DNA of 64,000 bases from an uncultured Saprospiraceae bacterium (GCA_937951685.1 CALFBG010000021.1:1-64000); one strand, 5' to 3'; positions 29,067 through 38,426 are shown, numbered from the stretch's first letter. A program made the numbers and translations. Notes: generated by a model from the sequence alone, not told the origin.

Positions 29067-30932
29067 TTACATTCGTTTGGGCATTTCAATGCCTAGCAAT
29101 TGCATACTCGACTTCAATACTTGTGCCGTCGTTTGGCTTACCGCCAATCGAAATGCTTTTGCTTCGGGCGATTCTGCTCGCATGATTTGGTGATCGTGAT
29201 AAAATTTATGATACAATTTCGCCAAATCATAAGCAAAGCTAGCAATAATTGATGGATCGTACTGTTCCGCCGCATTTTGAATCAAACCAGGGTAACTATG
29301 TAGGGTAATTAAAATCTCCTGCTCCACCGGTTTAATATCTAAGTATTGTGCCGCTAAGGCTATATCAGCTTGTCCTACTTTGTGTAAAACGGCTTTACTT
29401 CTTACGTAAGCATTTTGAATATAAGGTCCTGTATTCCCTTGCATATCAACGGATTCTTTGGGGTCAAAAACCATGCGTTTTTTCGGATTGACTTTAACGA
29501 TGAAATACTTTAACGCTGCCTTTCCTATTTGCTGAATAATTGCCGTTTGTTCTTCCTCAGAAAATGCGCCGACGTCACCTCTTTCTTCCGTTCCTTTTCT
29601 AGCCTCTTCAATTACTTCCGCGATCAAATCATCCGCATCGACTACGGTGCCTTCTCGGGACTTCATTCTTCCCGTAGGAAGATCAACCATTCCGTAAGAC
29701 AAATGATGTAAACCAGCTGCGTAAGGCTCTCCCAATTGCTTTAAAATTTCGAATAAGACCTGAAAATGGTTATTCTGCTCGTCACCGACCACATAAACGA
29801 CTTTATCCATGCCGAAGTCTTCGTATCGCAATCTTGCCGTCCCGATATCTTGAGAAGTATAGGTAGAAGTACCGTCACTTTTCAATACCGTTTTGACACC
29901 TAATTTCTTATCTTCCAAGTCAATAAAAACGCGCTTACCTTCTTGTTGAAAAACGTCTTGGTCTAAGCCTTTTTGAATCATATCCTTTCCGAGCAGATAA
30001 GTATTAGATTCGTAGTATAACTTATCAAAACTCACGCCGAGTGCATTATAAGTCACCTCAAAACCTTCGTATACCCAATTATTCATTTTCTTCCACAAGG
30101 CGACTACGGCAGGATCGTTGGCTTCCCACTGTAGTAATAAAGCTTTGGCTTCTTTTCCAAGAACGCTATAATCGTTAAAATATTTGTCTTTGTAGCTTTT
30201 GAAAAAATCCGCCGCACTTTGTCCTTCTTTTCCCAGTTCTGCAAAAACTTTTTGCCCCACAGCGGTGTCTTGCCAAGCTGCGTATTCTGCTGCAATTTCC
30301 TTAGCAAAACGCACGTAGTAGCTTCCGACAAATTTATCACCTTTTGTATTCGTGGAGGCGGGCGTAGCTCCATTTGCAAATTTTTGCCAAGCCAACATTG
30401 TTTTACAAACGGCAATTCCTCGATCATTGACTATTTGAGATTTGATGACTTTATAACCTGCTTTTTCCAAGATTTGGGTACAAGCCCAACCCAGTAGAAT
30501 ATTTCTAACGTGACCAAGGTGCAAAGGTTTATTGGTGTTCGGAGAAGAAAATTCTACCATAACCGTTGAATTTTTTGCTGCACCTTTACCGAAGTCCTCT
30601 TGCATAGCAACGTTCAATAAAAACTTATTCCAAAAGCTTTTATCTAGCACTAAATTGAGAAAACCTTTAATGACATTAAAACTGGTCAGCTCCGGTAGAT
30701 GTGCTACCAAATAATTACCAATATCATTAGCGATAGCTTCTGGCTTCTTTTTGGCAACTCTGGTGTATGGAAAAACTACGACCGAAAAATCTCCTTCGTA
30801 CTCTTTGCGGGTCGTACTAATATTTACCTGCGCGGCGGCGGTGTCATGATCGTATAGTGATTTGACGGCAGCCACTACTCCATCCTGAATGCTGGTGGTA
30901 ATATCGGTTACTGGTGTTGAAGGATTATTCAT
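29067..30932 (-). CDS. argS: Arginyl-tRNA synthetase
   Basis: A 621-residue class I synthetase charging tRNA-Arg. Seen: an N-terminal tRNA-binding domain (about 1-115), the HIGH-type motif SSPNTNKPLHLGHVRN at about 129-144, the insertion region, the KMSKS-region GRMKSREGTVV at about 420, and the C-terminal DALR anticodon-binding domain with FYHDHQIMRA. It is slightly longer than the family's usual size of about 560-600. Upstream there are two -7-like boxes and a hairpin between them. Confidence 0.97.
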   Translation of the reverse strand: MNNPSTPVTDITTSIQDGVVAAVKSLYDHDTAAAQVNISTTRKEYEGDFSVVVFPYTRVAKKKPEAIANDIGNYLVAHLPELTSFNVIKGFLNLVLDKSFWNKFLLNVAMQEDFGKGAAKNSTVMVEFSSPNTNKPLHLGHVRNILLGWACTQILEKAGYKVIKSQIVNDRGIAVCKTMLAWQKFANGATPASTNTKGDKFVGSYYVRFAKEIAAEYAAWQDTAVGQKVFAELGKEGQSAADFFKSYKDKYFNDYSVLGKEAKALLLQWEANDPAVVALWKKMNNWVYEGFEVTYNALGVSFDKLYYESNTYLLGKDMIQKGLDQDVFQQEGKRVFIDLEDKKLGVKTVLKSDGTSTYTSQDIGTARLRYEDFGMDKVVYVVGDEQNNHFQVLFEILKQLGEPYAAGLHHLSYGMVDLPTGRMKSREGTVVDADDLIAEVIEEARKGTEERGDVGAFSEEEQTAIIQQIGKAALKYFIVKVNPKKRMVFDPKESVDMQGNTGPYIQNAYVRSKAVLHKVGQADIALAAQYLDIKPVEQEILITLHSYPGLIQNAAEQYDPSIIASFAYDLAKLYHKFYHDHQIMRAESPEAKAFRLAVSQTTAQVLKSSMQLLGIEMPKRM

Positions 30933-30972
30933 CGTCTAATTTTTAATAGTTTTTTTGACAAGGTTCGTGTTC

Positions 30973-31153
30973 CAAAGTTAAGGGTACTTTTCAAAATTTG
31001 ATTCCTTCGGCGAAGGATTGACAAATTTGGTTTGCGGTAAAGCTTCCTGTGGTTTAAAATTTGCTCAAAATTGAGCTTTAAACCAAGCTTTTATGATCCG
31101 GAGTACATTGTAATCTAAATTACTGTGTACTGAGTGCTACTGCCGCAAAGTTA
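30973..31153 (-). promoter_or_regulatory. argS upstream region with two -7-like boxes
   Basis: TAACTTTG on the minus strand occurs at 30973-30980 and again at 31146-31153, both matching TAnnTTTG. Neither has a well-placed TTTG. Between them is a multi-part hairpin (31040-31090: AAGCTT, GGTTTAAA and GCTCAA arms with their complements). The remainder of the 30933-31347 gap shows no gene. Confidence 0.45.
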
Positions 31154-31281
31154 ATTTTTTTTCTGTAAATCTATAAGGCATTTGGAGAAGTTCAAGTGTT
31201 CTAGATTGTATCGTATCTCTCCTAAACCATCGAATAGTTCATTTAATTCCATTTGATTAAAAAAATGTACTAAACCGTTTT

Positions 31282-31324
31282 TAAAATAAAAATGGTTTCC
31301 TTCGTCAATACAAAGGAAACCATT
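31282..31324 (-). terminator. Terminator of the T9SS gene at 31348-32664
   Basis: Stem AATGGTTTCCTT/AAGGAAACCATT (12 bp perfect) followed on the minus strand by TTTTATTTTAAAAAC. Confidence 0.9.
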
Positions 31325-31347
31325 CTCTCTTGGTCGTTTCTCTTTGT

Positions 31348-32664
31348 TTAATGAATCACTAAGCGTTGTTGTTGCATTTGAGCTTTTTGAACGAGCCGAA
31401 CCAAGTAAACTCCTTTCTCCAAATGAGCAATATTGATCGCCCCTCCACGGTAATTTTCCGATAAAATTAAACGGCCCGTCAAGTCGTAAAGTTCAACGTT
31501 TCCGGCAAGTTCGGCGTGCGTTTCATTTTTCAAGAAAATGTGAGTACTCGCAGGATTAGGGAAAATTTCCATATCGGAAGTCTTCCAATCTACAGAAACA
31601 GCTTTTGAATAAGTAGCCGTTCCATCAAAATCAACTTGCAGCAAGCGGTAATAGTTTGCCCCTGCCACTGGTGTGCGATCTAAAAAGTTATATTGCTGAG
31701 CAGTAGTAGTCGTTCCTTTTCCTGTTAACTTGCCAATTGGCGACCAAGATTTTGCGGCTGTACTTTTCTCTACTACGAAATGGCTATTATTGATTTCAGT
31801 AGCGGTACTCCAATCCAACCGAATATCGTTTTCTTGTGCGCGCGCAGTAAATGCAGTCATCTCGATGGGTAATTCAACTCCTGCGGTAAACTCGTAGGGC
31901 GCACCACCATTATTATTCAAATTCAAGCTAAGCATATCGTTCGCTACTTCTCCGTTAGTAGCTACTTCTGCGGCAATCGCTGCGGCATTGATCGGAGCAC
32001 TGTAAACGTAATATTTAACGGTAGTTCCTTCTGCGACGCCTGGAATTTGAGCAGTTCCCATGCTCCCTACTACCGTAAAATCAACTAGGGTGGAATTTGC
32101 AAAATCATCCGTAGAATAACGTAAGATGAGATTTTCTCCCACTGCGGGTGCTGTCGCTGTGGTAGCCGTAATCGTAACCGGAACGTTCGCATTAGGATCG
32201 CCAGCGGGTAAGGCGGTGACACTTGAGATTGTTGTTGGCGCAAAGCTAGTTTCTAAGAGTGCCATAAACTGATCCGCTGTTCCAGCGTAATTGGTAACAT
32301 TGAAGGTATAAGTATTTCCGGAAGTGATTGCGGGCAAATAACCAGATGCACCTCCGAAGCCAGAATTGTACCGTGCGGAACTAGCCTCCGTAGCAGGATT
32401 AATCGTTGTGTTGAAACCACTAAGCGTTGTGGGAAAAGTATAGGGTCTCCAATTTTCAAAATAATTCCCCGTCGCAAACTCCCAGATTCGGGAATCGACT
32501 CCCGCATTCGAAGTAGCCGTCATCTGTACTTGTCGGAATGCACCAAGATCCGTTAAATTATAGGTCTGGTAAAGCCCATCTGGCAACATTGTTCCGATAA
32601 AGGTAGGTTGGGCGAAAGTCGCAGTGGAAAAGGATAGAAAAAATAAGAGTAGCAAATTTCTCAT
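31348..32664 (-). CDS. Secreted T9SS cargo protein
   Basis: A 438-residue exported protein. The start at 32664 gives a signal peptide (MRNLLLLFFLSFSTATFAQ); a start at 32745 would add 27 residues that do not fit one. The middle (about 20-270) has no domain I recognise but looks beta-rich, with fibronectin-like stretches (SSVTALPAGDPNANVPVTIT). The block LDWSTATEINNSHFVVEKS (about 300) is common before sorting domains. The end is a type A T9SS sorting domain (MEIFPNPASTHIFL...LVIH). It is expected at the cell surface or secreted. It has its own terminator and no partner gene. Confidence 0.85.
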   Translation of the reverse strand: MRNLLLLFFLSFSTATFAQPTFIGTMLPDGLYQTYNLTDLGAFRQVQMTATSNAGVDSRIWEFATGNYFENWRPYTFPTTLSGFNTTINPATEASSARYNSGFGGASGYLPAITSGNTYTFNVTNYAGTADQFMALLETSFAPTTISSVTALPAGDPNANVPVTITATTATAPAVGENLILRYSTDDFANSTLVDFTVVGSMGTAQIPGVAEGTTVKYYVYSAPINAAAIAAEVATNGEVANDMLSLNLNNNGGAPYEFTAGVELPIEMTAFTARAQENDIRLDWSTATEINNSHFVVEKSTAAKSWSPIGKLTGKGTTTTAQQYNFLDRTPVAGANYYRLLQVDFDGTATYSKAVSVDWKTSDMEIFPNPASTHIFLKNETHAELAGNVELYDLTGRLILSENYRGGAINIAHLEKGVYLVRLVQKAQMQQQRLVIH

Positions 32665-33141
32665 GTGATTAAAGTTAAGGTCAATTGAATGGATTTTGAT
32701 TTTAATGCTATGGCTAAGAAGCTTGTTTAAAACGAGGCTTAACAACTCCTTTTAAAAGTTACTCCATTTTTATTTTAGCTTCGCAAAAAAAGTAAGTTTA
32801 AATAGTTCATTTATCTTTAGCTAAGCAGAGCGGTAGTGTGATCAATGAGTAGGTTTTATCTCGTCTATTACCTATCCAACAGGATAACTTAATTTAGCTT
32901 TCCACTAAGAAGTAGTATGCAGATTACACAATTTAATGCTCTATTTCGAGATGAAGTTAAGGTAAAATGCCTGAATATTCAAAAAAAATCCCCCAAACCA
33001 TTCCTCTACAATGTAGCTACCTCGGAGGTTTAAAGCTAAAAACCACTAAATATGTCATTTTAACACAAAGTAGCAATAAAATAGGAATAAAAAATAAGGG
33101 TAGGTAGCGAGACAAAATAGCAATCTGAGGAGAAAACAAAA
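32665..33141. other. Gap upstream of the T9SS cargo gene
   Basis: No gene is seen in these 477 bases. A -7-like near match (TAACTTTA on the minus strand) lies just before the start codon at 32664. A short CCTCGGAGG palindrome is near 33025. Nothing else stands out. Confidence 0.45.
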
Positions 33142-33612
33142 TCAGGCGCGCGGGTCAACTTTGGTCAATTTCACTTTCCCGGGGGTACAAGTGCTAAAGG
33201 AAGTTTTTCCTTGCCAACGACCTTCTAAGGTAATTTTCTCGTTTTCGACTTGGTAGGATAGAAATAATTGTCGGAGGCACCACTCCATTCCGGGATGTTC
33301 TCGGTGCCCGATAATTTTGATATCTCGTAGGTAAATCTCGGAATTGTTACGAATGGCTCCCGTAATTTCCATTTCGGCATTGAGGTCTTCGACGAAGACG
33401 TAGGAACGTCCTACGATTTTATTGTCTTTGATTCGAATAAACAATTCAAATTTATATTCGGTGCGGTAGCCACCTTCTTCTTGGGTAATAATTCCTTTCC
33501 AGTGACCAGAAATATTTTGCAAGCTAGTTTTTTCTTGGGCATACAGCGCTGCAGGAAACCAATGGAAAGTTCCTAAGATCAAAGCCAGACTTATCAAATA
33601 CCTCCAATACAT
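33142..33612 (-). CDS. Small secreted protein, function unknown
   Basis: A 156-residue protein with a signal peptide (about 1-26, ending ALYAQE), then a compact beta-rich domain. It opens with 'NISGHWKGIITQEEGGY' and has repeated strand patterns ending 'ITLEGRWQGKTSFSTC'. Two cysteines (about 112 and 143) could form a disulfide. The style is like small lipocalin/FABP-like extracytoplasmic domains in Bacteroidota, but I do not recognise a named family. It lies alone between two T9SS cargo genes. Confidence 0.75.
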   Translation of the reverse strand: MYWRYLISLALILGTFHWFPAALYAQEKTSLQNISGHWKGIITQEEGGYRTEYKFELFIRIKDNKIVGRSYVFVEDLNAEMEITGAIRNNSEIYLRDIKIIGHREHPGMEWCLRQLFLSYQVENEKITLEGRWQGKTSFSTCTPGKVKLTKVDPRA

Positions 33613-33756
33613 GAAGTAAAATTAAGGAGAAATTTCCAGTAAAGAGAACGAAGTTTCATTTCAACGACCACTTCTTGGTCATTAAACTTCATTTTAACAA
33701 AAAAAATGTTGCAGAACTCCTCCGAATTAAGTGCTTGGAAACGTATCCCTATAAAC

Positions 33757-33788
33757 GTAAAAACTCTTGCCTAAAAAATAGACAAGAG
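33757..33788 (-). terminator. Terminator of the T9SS gene at 33820-35544
   Basis: On the minus strand CTCTTG...CAAGAG with inner TAG/CTA pairs is followed by TTTTTACG. Confidence 0.75.
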
Positions 33789-33819
33789 CTTTAAAATCAA
33801 TATGGTAAAATTCTGATTC

Positions 33820-35544
33820 TTATCTTCCTGGTTCCACTACTATTTTAGCAGTTTCTACAATATTTCCTTTATGAATGACGAGAAAGTAAAGCCCGGGCAC
33901 CAAACCATTCACATCTACTCGGATCACAGATTCTTCAAAACTCATCGGTGCATTTTGTCGCTGTCCACTCGCATCAATGAGTGCTATTTCGTAATTTGTA
34001 TCATATTTAGATTGATCGATCGTAACGGTAACCTCCGTTTCTGCCGGCATTGGGAAAACAGCAGTCACAATATCTTCTGAACGTTTGATCTGCACACTTT
34101 CTACTTGTGAGTAGGTAAAGTTGCTATCGAAGCCATCCTGCCGCAATCGGTAATAACTTACTCCATCAAACGGTTTTTCGTCTCTAGTTGCGTAATTGGT
34201 AACTTCAACCGAATAACCTTTTGCTGCGATGGTTTCAAGGGTTTGCCAAGTACGACCATCAATGGATTTCTCGATGGTAAAAAAAGCATTATCTTCTTCA
34301 CTTGCCGTTGCCCAAGATAAAGCGACTTCGTCGTTGTTGATAACGGTTGCATCGAAGCGAATGAGTTCAATGGGTAATAAACTTCCACTATATCCCATCA
34401 ATGCGGCTTTGTTTCCATTACCTTGATCCGTGAAGCCGACATTTAATCCACCCGGTGTTAATTGAATGGAACGATCCCAAGGTGAACCAGAAAATCCTGC
34501 TGTTCCTACCGGAGTCCAAGAGGAACCTGCAGATTTCACAACAGAAATCCCGTTGCCATTATTAACATCTTTATAAGCTAAAACTACATTTCCATCATTA
34601 AATTCAATGCTCGGATAACGAGAACCTGCGTGATTAGTGCCACTACTTTGTCGTTGTGCACCAACGACTTCCCAAGCAGTTCCATTATATTTCATGACGC
34701 TAACGCCAGATTCAAGCGTGCCATTAAATTTATCAAAGAAAGCAACGTGTACAACTCCCGTTGGATCAATATTCAAATCAATATCGTCTACGCCTTGATT
34801 GTCATTAATATCTCCGGCAGCAGGTAAGGTTCCAAAATCTGTGGTACCAAGATTCACCCAATTCGTGCCATCAAAACTTTTAACGGTAACGCCTTGTTGT
34901 CCTCCTTCACGGTACGCTACGTAAGGTGTTGTTCCGTGTATTGCAAAATCAGGTGGTACATTTACATCCAATTCATTGGTAAAACCACGGCTCCCCACTA
35001 CGTTCCAAGTACCTCCGCTATACTTCATCACCGTTAGTCTACTATTAATATTGTTATCTGTACTATTTTCTTTGAACATGATGTAAACATCGTTGTTGCT
35101 ATCTACGTCAATTCGATTAGCGTATGCACCTTCCGTGGAAGCAGACCCCACTCCTACATTATTCCAGTTGCTTCCATCATAGCTCATGACAAACGCACGA
35201 TTGCTACTAAAGGAATTTCGGTAAACGTAGTAAGGCGTTCCATTCGCATCGACTAAGAAGTCAGGATCATCGGCTCGTCCCCCCGTAAAACCAGCAGCAC
35301 CAACCGTTACCCAATTCGTCCCATCATATTTTTTGACCGTTCCTTTCCCCCCTGCCGCAAAATCATAGAAGGCAGCATAAAGTACCGCAGGAACAGCTGA
35401 TTGATCCTCCGCAAATTTAGGATAGAGTGCAAAAGAAGATGAGATATCTCCTGAGCCGACCGTCGTCCAATCTTGGGCAGTACTAACTAGTGGTAAACAA
35501 TAGAATGCAATGAGGGCAATTTTAAGTACGTTTTTAATTCTCAT
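33820..35544 (-). CDS. Secreted T9SS cargo protein with beta-propeller-like repeats
   Basis: A 574-residue exported protein: signal peptide (about 1-23, ending STAQDW), then about seven repeats of a unit with YDGTNWVTVGAAGF-like ends (for example MKYSGGTWNVVG, SFDGTNWVNLG, MKYNGTAWEVVG). These units suggest a beta-propeller or similar solenoid to about residue 385. The usual pre-sorting block follows (LSWATASEEDNAFFTIEKS), then a sorting domain (about 495-574) with PMPAETEVTVTI in place of the usual YPNP block. No catalytic motif is seen. A -7-like box (TAACTTTG on the minus strand, 35657-35664) lies about 110 bases upstream. Confidence 0.85.
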   Translation of the reverse strand: MRIKNVLKIALIAFYCLPLVSTAQDWTTVGSGDISSSFALYPKFAEDQSAVPAVLYAAFYDFAAGGKGTVKKYDGTNWVTVGAAGFTGGRADDPDFLVDANGTPYYVYRNSFSSNRAFVMSYDGSNWNNVGVGSASTEGAYANRIDVDSNNDVYIMFKENSTDNNINSRLTVMKYSGGTWNVVGSRGFTNELDVNVPPDFAIHGTTPYVAYREGGQQGVTVKSFDGTNWVNLGTTDFGTLPAAGDINDNQGVDDIDLNIDPTGVVHVAFFDKFNGTLESGVSVMKYNGTAWEVVGAQRQSSGTNHAGSRYPSIEFNDGNVVLAYKDVNNGNGISVVKSAGSSWTPVGTAGFSGSPWDRSIQLTPGGLNVGFTDQGNGNKAALMGYSGSLLPIELIRFDATVINNDEVALSWATASEEDNAFFTIEKSIDGRTWQTLETIAAKGYSVEVTNYATRDEKPFDGVSYYRLRQDGFDSNFTYSQVESVQIKRSEDIVTAVFPMPAETEVTVTIDQSKYDTNYEIALIDASGQRQNAPMSFEESVIRVDVNGLVPGLYFLVIHKGNIVETAKIVVEPGR

Positions 35545-35656
35545 TTAATTTAGATTTAGATTCTTATCTCTTTTAAGAAGGTAAATCCATTTTCAGAAGT
35601 TAAAAACATTAGGTATACATTTTTTTAAAGCAGTTAGGTTACTGCACAATGCGTAC

Positions 35657-35664
35657 CAAAGTTA
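35657..35664 (-). promoter_or_regulatory. -7-like box upstream of the T9SS gene
   Basis: TAACTTTG read on the minus strand matches TAnnTTTG. No TTTG is seen 19-23 bases upstream of it. Confidence 0.4.
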
Positions 35665-35793
35665 AGCGTTAGATTGCGTATTAAAATTCGTTTTAATAAG
35701 AAAATAAGCGCGAAAAACACACATCCATTTAGGGGCTAATGTATAGCAAACTCTAAGACAAGCGGATAAATTAAAGTCGAAGCGTAGCAAAAC

Positions 35794-36336
35794 TTAGTCT
35801 GCCGTAAAGAAACTAAAAATTGTTTTCCCATAATTTCTTGCCTTCACAAAGCAAGAATGTTGTTGAAAGTCATGATTCGGGTCATGTTCAAGTACTAAAT
35901 AAGCTCCTTTTTTCAAGAGTTTTTGTTGGATAATTAAATCTGGAAGACTTTCCATTGTAGAAATCGCGTAAGGAGGTCCCGCGAAGATATAGTCGAATTG
36001 GTCGGGACATTTTTCGATAAATTTGAAGACATCCATTTTGAAAATGCGAATTCGATCTTCAATTTCTAGCAGTTTTGCCGTTTTTTTCACGAATGCGACA
36101 CAAGGACCATGTTTATCCACGTAGGTTACGTCCCGACAGCCCCGCGAGATAAATTCGTAGCTGTGGTTTCCCGTGCCGCCGAAAATATCCAGTACTTTGA
36201 TTTCTTCGAAGTCAAGACTATTATATAACATATTAAACAAGCCTTCTTTGGCAAAGTCTGTGGTAGGCCTTGTCGGCCAATTTTTCGCTGGTGGGAAAAA
36301 TTTTCGCCCTTTAAACGCTCCGCCGATTATTCGCAT
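35794..36336 (-). CDS. rsmD: 16S rRNA (guanine-N2) methyltransferase RsmD family
   Basis: A 180-residue SAM-dependent methyltransferase of the RsmD family, which methylates G966 of 16S rRNA. Seen: IIGGAFKGRK at the start, RPTTDFAKEGLFNML (20-37), the SAM-binding motif LDIFGGTGNHSYEF (49-62), and the catalytic-motif position FAGPPY at 118-123. The last is unusual: the family normally has DPPY or DPPF, and here the Asp position is Gly120. The start codon lies inside the end of the DUF3822 gene (10-base overlap), so the two are translationally coupled. Confidence 0.88.
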   Translation of the reverse strand: MRIIGGAFKGRKFFPPAKNWPTRPTTDFAKEGLFNMLYNSLDFEEIKVLDIFGGTGNHSYEFISRGCRDVTYVDKHGPCVAFVKKTAKLLEIEDRIRIFKMDVFKFIEKCPDQFDYIFAGPPYAISTMESLPDLIIQQKLLKKGAYLVLEHDPNHDFQQHSCFVKARNYGKTIFSFFTAD

Positions 36337-37184
36337 AAGCCTACACTAAATAAGTCAAAAAATAAATGTTTGGCGTGCGTTTCAAATGCGGTACCAAATC
36401 TCAAGAATCCGGGGGCTTGGCTGAAATGAATATGTCGAATATAGCGAAAGATTATTTTATAAATTTGGGAATCTTCGATCAATTGTCCAGAAATGGTTAA
36501 GGGTACTATTTCGGGTTTGAGCTTAAACTGTTCGTAGATTAAAAGAATGTAATAGATAAAGTCTTTGGCTGTTCGGAAGTGGAAACTATTATTAAAAATA
36601 AATTCCTTACCGTTGAAATAACTTAGTTGCAGATAATCATTGCTTACATTAACGTACACACTTTCATCGACGAGTTGTTCGGAGGCTTTATTTTGCCCCA
36701 GCAATAATGCAGAAGCAGAATGAAAGATGTCCGCAGCAGGAAAGCTATTTTTTAAAATGAGTAAAATATCCTTAGGAAGTACATAAACGTTAACGGCATG
36801 TAAGCTAGTCAGTTCATCGTGACAAACTTCGTAACTCGCTTCGTATTCGAACATTTTCTCGAGGTAAGTTGATTTGTTCTCAACTTGAAATAAGCGATTG
36901 GGGACGTAGGTATTTTTAGGATACCAGCAAGCGATTGTTGTTTTTTGATAACTTAGTTGTAAGAGTTTGTCTTCGAGAAAGACGTTGTGGAGAGCGGTTT
37001 TCAAGGCCGCCACATTCTTGGAAGGTGCTGGGTAGAGATAGCTTCTTAAGCCCAGTACTTGCTGCTGATTATTGCTAATCAAATAAGAGAACCTGTCCAT
37101 TCCAACCAGAATGGACAGGTTATATGATTGAGTGGAATTGACTAAGAATTGATCTTCAAATATTTCGAAGCTTATCTTTCCCAA
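36327..37184 (-). CDS. DUF3822 family protein
   Basis: A 285-residue protein of a Bacteroidota-specific family of unknown function that is usually found next to rsmD, as here. It has no signal peptide or membrane segment. The fold looks actin-like or ribonuclease-H-like in its alternating strands, but that is inference. It overlaps the genes on both sides (13 bases with the upstream membrane-anchored protein, 10 bases with rsmD). A perfect 13-bp inverted repeat at 37090-37121 lies inside its early coding part (about codons 22-32). Confidence 0.8.
   Translation of the reverse strand: MGKISFEIFEDQFLVNSTQSYNLSILVGMDRFSYLISNNQQQVLGLRSYLYPAPSKNVAALKTALHNVFLEDKLLQLSYQKTTIACWYPKNTYVPNRLFQVENKSTYLEKMFEYEASYEVCHDELTSLHAVNVYVLPKDILLILKNSFPAADIFHSASALLLGQNKASEQLVDESVYVNVSNDYLQLSYFNGKEFIFNNSFHFRTAKDFIYYILLIYEQFKLKPEIVPLTISGQLIEDSQIYKIIFRYIRHIHFSQAPGFLRFGTAFETHAKHLFFDLFSVGLCE
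37090..37121 (-). repeat. Perfect 13-bp inverted repeat inside the DUF3822 gene
   Basis: AACCTGTCCATTC and its exact complement GAATGGACAGGTT enclose a 6-base loop. The predicted mRNA hairpin sits about 65-95 bases after the DUF3822 start codon. Confidence 0.8.
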
Positions 37185-37756
37185 TTTCCTGATAAGTTTG
37201 GTGCGCCCATGTTTCCAAATTTGATTGTAGCATCTGGATCATACAAATGATCGTACTTCTGGTATTTGGTATCCGCAAATTCTCCCATGTACTTTCTTTT
37301 CCGCACGCCCACTTCTACTACGTTTACCAAAGTTTTTTGGTAAGTCATCGTATCTGCTTTGATATCAAAGACCGCGCCTTCTCCGAAGGGAACATAGCGG
37401 AGGGAATCTAAATTGATGCCTAGCATACGCATGGAATCAATCGCTGGTTTGTAAATTGTATCGTAGCGAATTGCAGCAGTATTACTTGGATCATCTGGAT
37501 CACCAAAAACTTGGATGATTGCAAATTTTCCTTCCGTCAATACTTGAGTCAAAGAATCAAAATCTGCCGCGAATTTACCTTTAATAGATCGATAAGCATC
37601 CTGTGCTTTTCGAATATCAATTAATTTGGCAATGACAGCGTCATCTCGCATCTCTTTCTCTGCTTTAAATTTAATAGGCTCGCGAATACTACTGTAGAGT
37701 ACCCAAACCAATCCAAAACAAAGTACAATTAGAAAAAGGTTAATGATTAATCTCAT
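37172..37756 (-). CDS. Membrane-anchored protein of unknown function
   Basis: A 194-residue protein with one N-terminal hydrophobic segment (about 4-22, INLFLIVLCFGLVWVLY). A long helix follows (EPIKFKAEKEMRDDAVIAKLIDIRKAQDAYRSIKGKFA style) and then a globular part. This opening resembles type II/IV pseudopilins, in which a membrane helix leads into an amphipathic helix, and 'KAQDAYRSIKGKFAADFDSL' is the typical pseudopilin-like helix end. No prepilin peptidase site is evident. It is the first gene of an operon with DUF3822 (13-base overlap) and rsmD. Confidence 0.7.
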   Translation of the reverse strand: MRLIINLFLIVLCFGLVWVLYSSIREPIKFKAEKEMRDDAVIAKLIDIRKAQDAYRSIKGKFAADFDSLTQVLTEGKFAIIQVFGDPDDPSNTAAIRYDTIYKPAIDSMRMLGINLDSLRYVPFGEGAVFDIKADTMTYQKTLVNVVEVGVRKRKYMGEFADTKYQKYDHLYDPDATIKFGNMGAPNLSGNWER

Positions 37757-38012
37757 AAGAGTTCTTTTCGGTTTGTTTCAATGCAATAATAATACTTTTT
37801 CTTTAAATTTCAGCATTAAAATAAATCCAAATATCCAATTCCAGCAAGCCTAGAGAAAATCAGACCGACAAATTGTAAGACTTTGCCTTGAACCTCAATA
37901 AATTATAGCACAAAAAACGGCAACTCGAAAAATAAATTTGAGCATTAATTATGGCTATAATTTTGTCGATTATGACGAATCGAGTACTAAATCTACCACA
38001 CAAGGTTTTATT

Positions 38013-38426
38013 TTAGTTGGTAGCAGCGAGTGTCATCATCTCTCCAATGATGCATTCTCCGTTGTAAGCTGCGCCCTCTTCTACGATTAATTTCTTGGCT
38101 TTTATTTTTCCGTTAACGTAGGCATTTTCAAGCAAATGCAAAGTACCTTTTACCGTTAGTTGACCTTCTATCTTTCCACGAATGACCGATTCCGAACAAG
38201 AAACATTACCCTCAATGCGGCTATTAGGTCCCATTACAATTTTTTTATCACAAATTAAATCTCCTATAATTATCCCGTCGAGCCGAACATCTTCTAAAGA
38301 TTTAAAATTTCCTTCTATTTTTGTGCCCTCAGCAATAACACATACATTTGAGTCGCCGGACAAACGATTATCGTGATGAGCAGAAGGATTTGTATTACTT
38401 TTTGTCTTTTTACTAATTCCGAGCAT
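38013..38426 (-). CDS. Bactofilin family protein
   Basis: A 137-residue polymer-forming cytoskeletal protein. After a polar tail (about 1-27) comes a right-handed beta-helix of short repeats, each with a Gly/hydrophobic rhythm (VIAEGTKIEGNFKSLEDVRLDG, then IIGDLICDKKIVMG, and so on), about six rungs. Bactofilins assemble without nucleotide into filaments at the membrane and affect shape or polysaccharide secretion. The gene is divergent from tsaD with an 82-base shared upstream region. Confidence 0.9.
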   Translation of the reverse strand: MLGISKKTKSNTNPSAHHDNRLSGDSNVCVIAEGTKIEGNFKSLEDVRLDGIIIGDLICDKKIVMGPNSRIEGNVSCSESVIRGKIEGQLTVKGTLHLLENAYVNGKIKAKKLIVEEGAAYNGECIIGEMMTLAATN

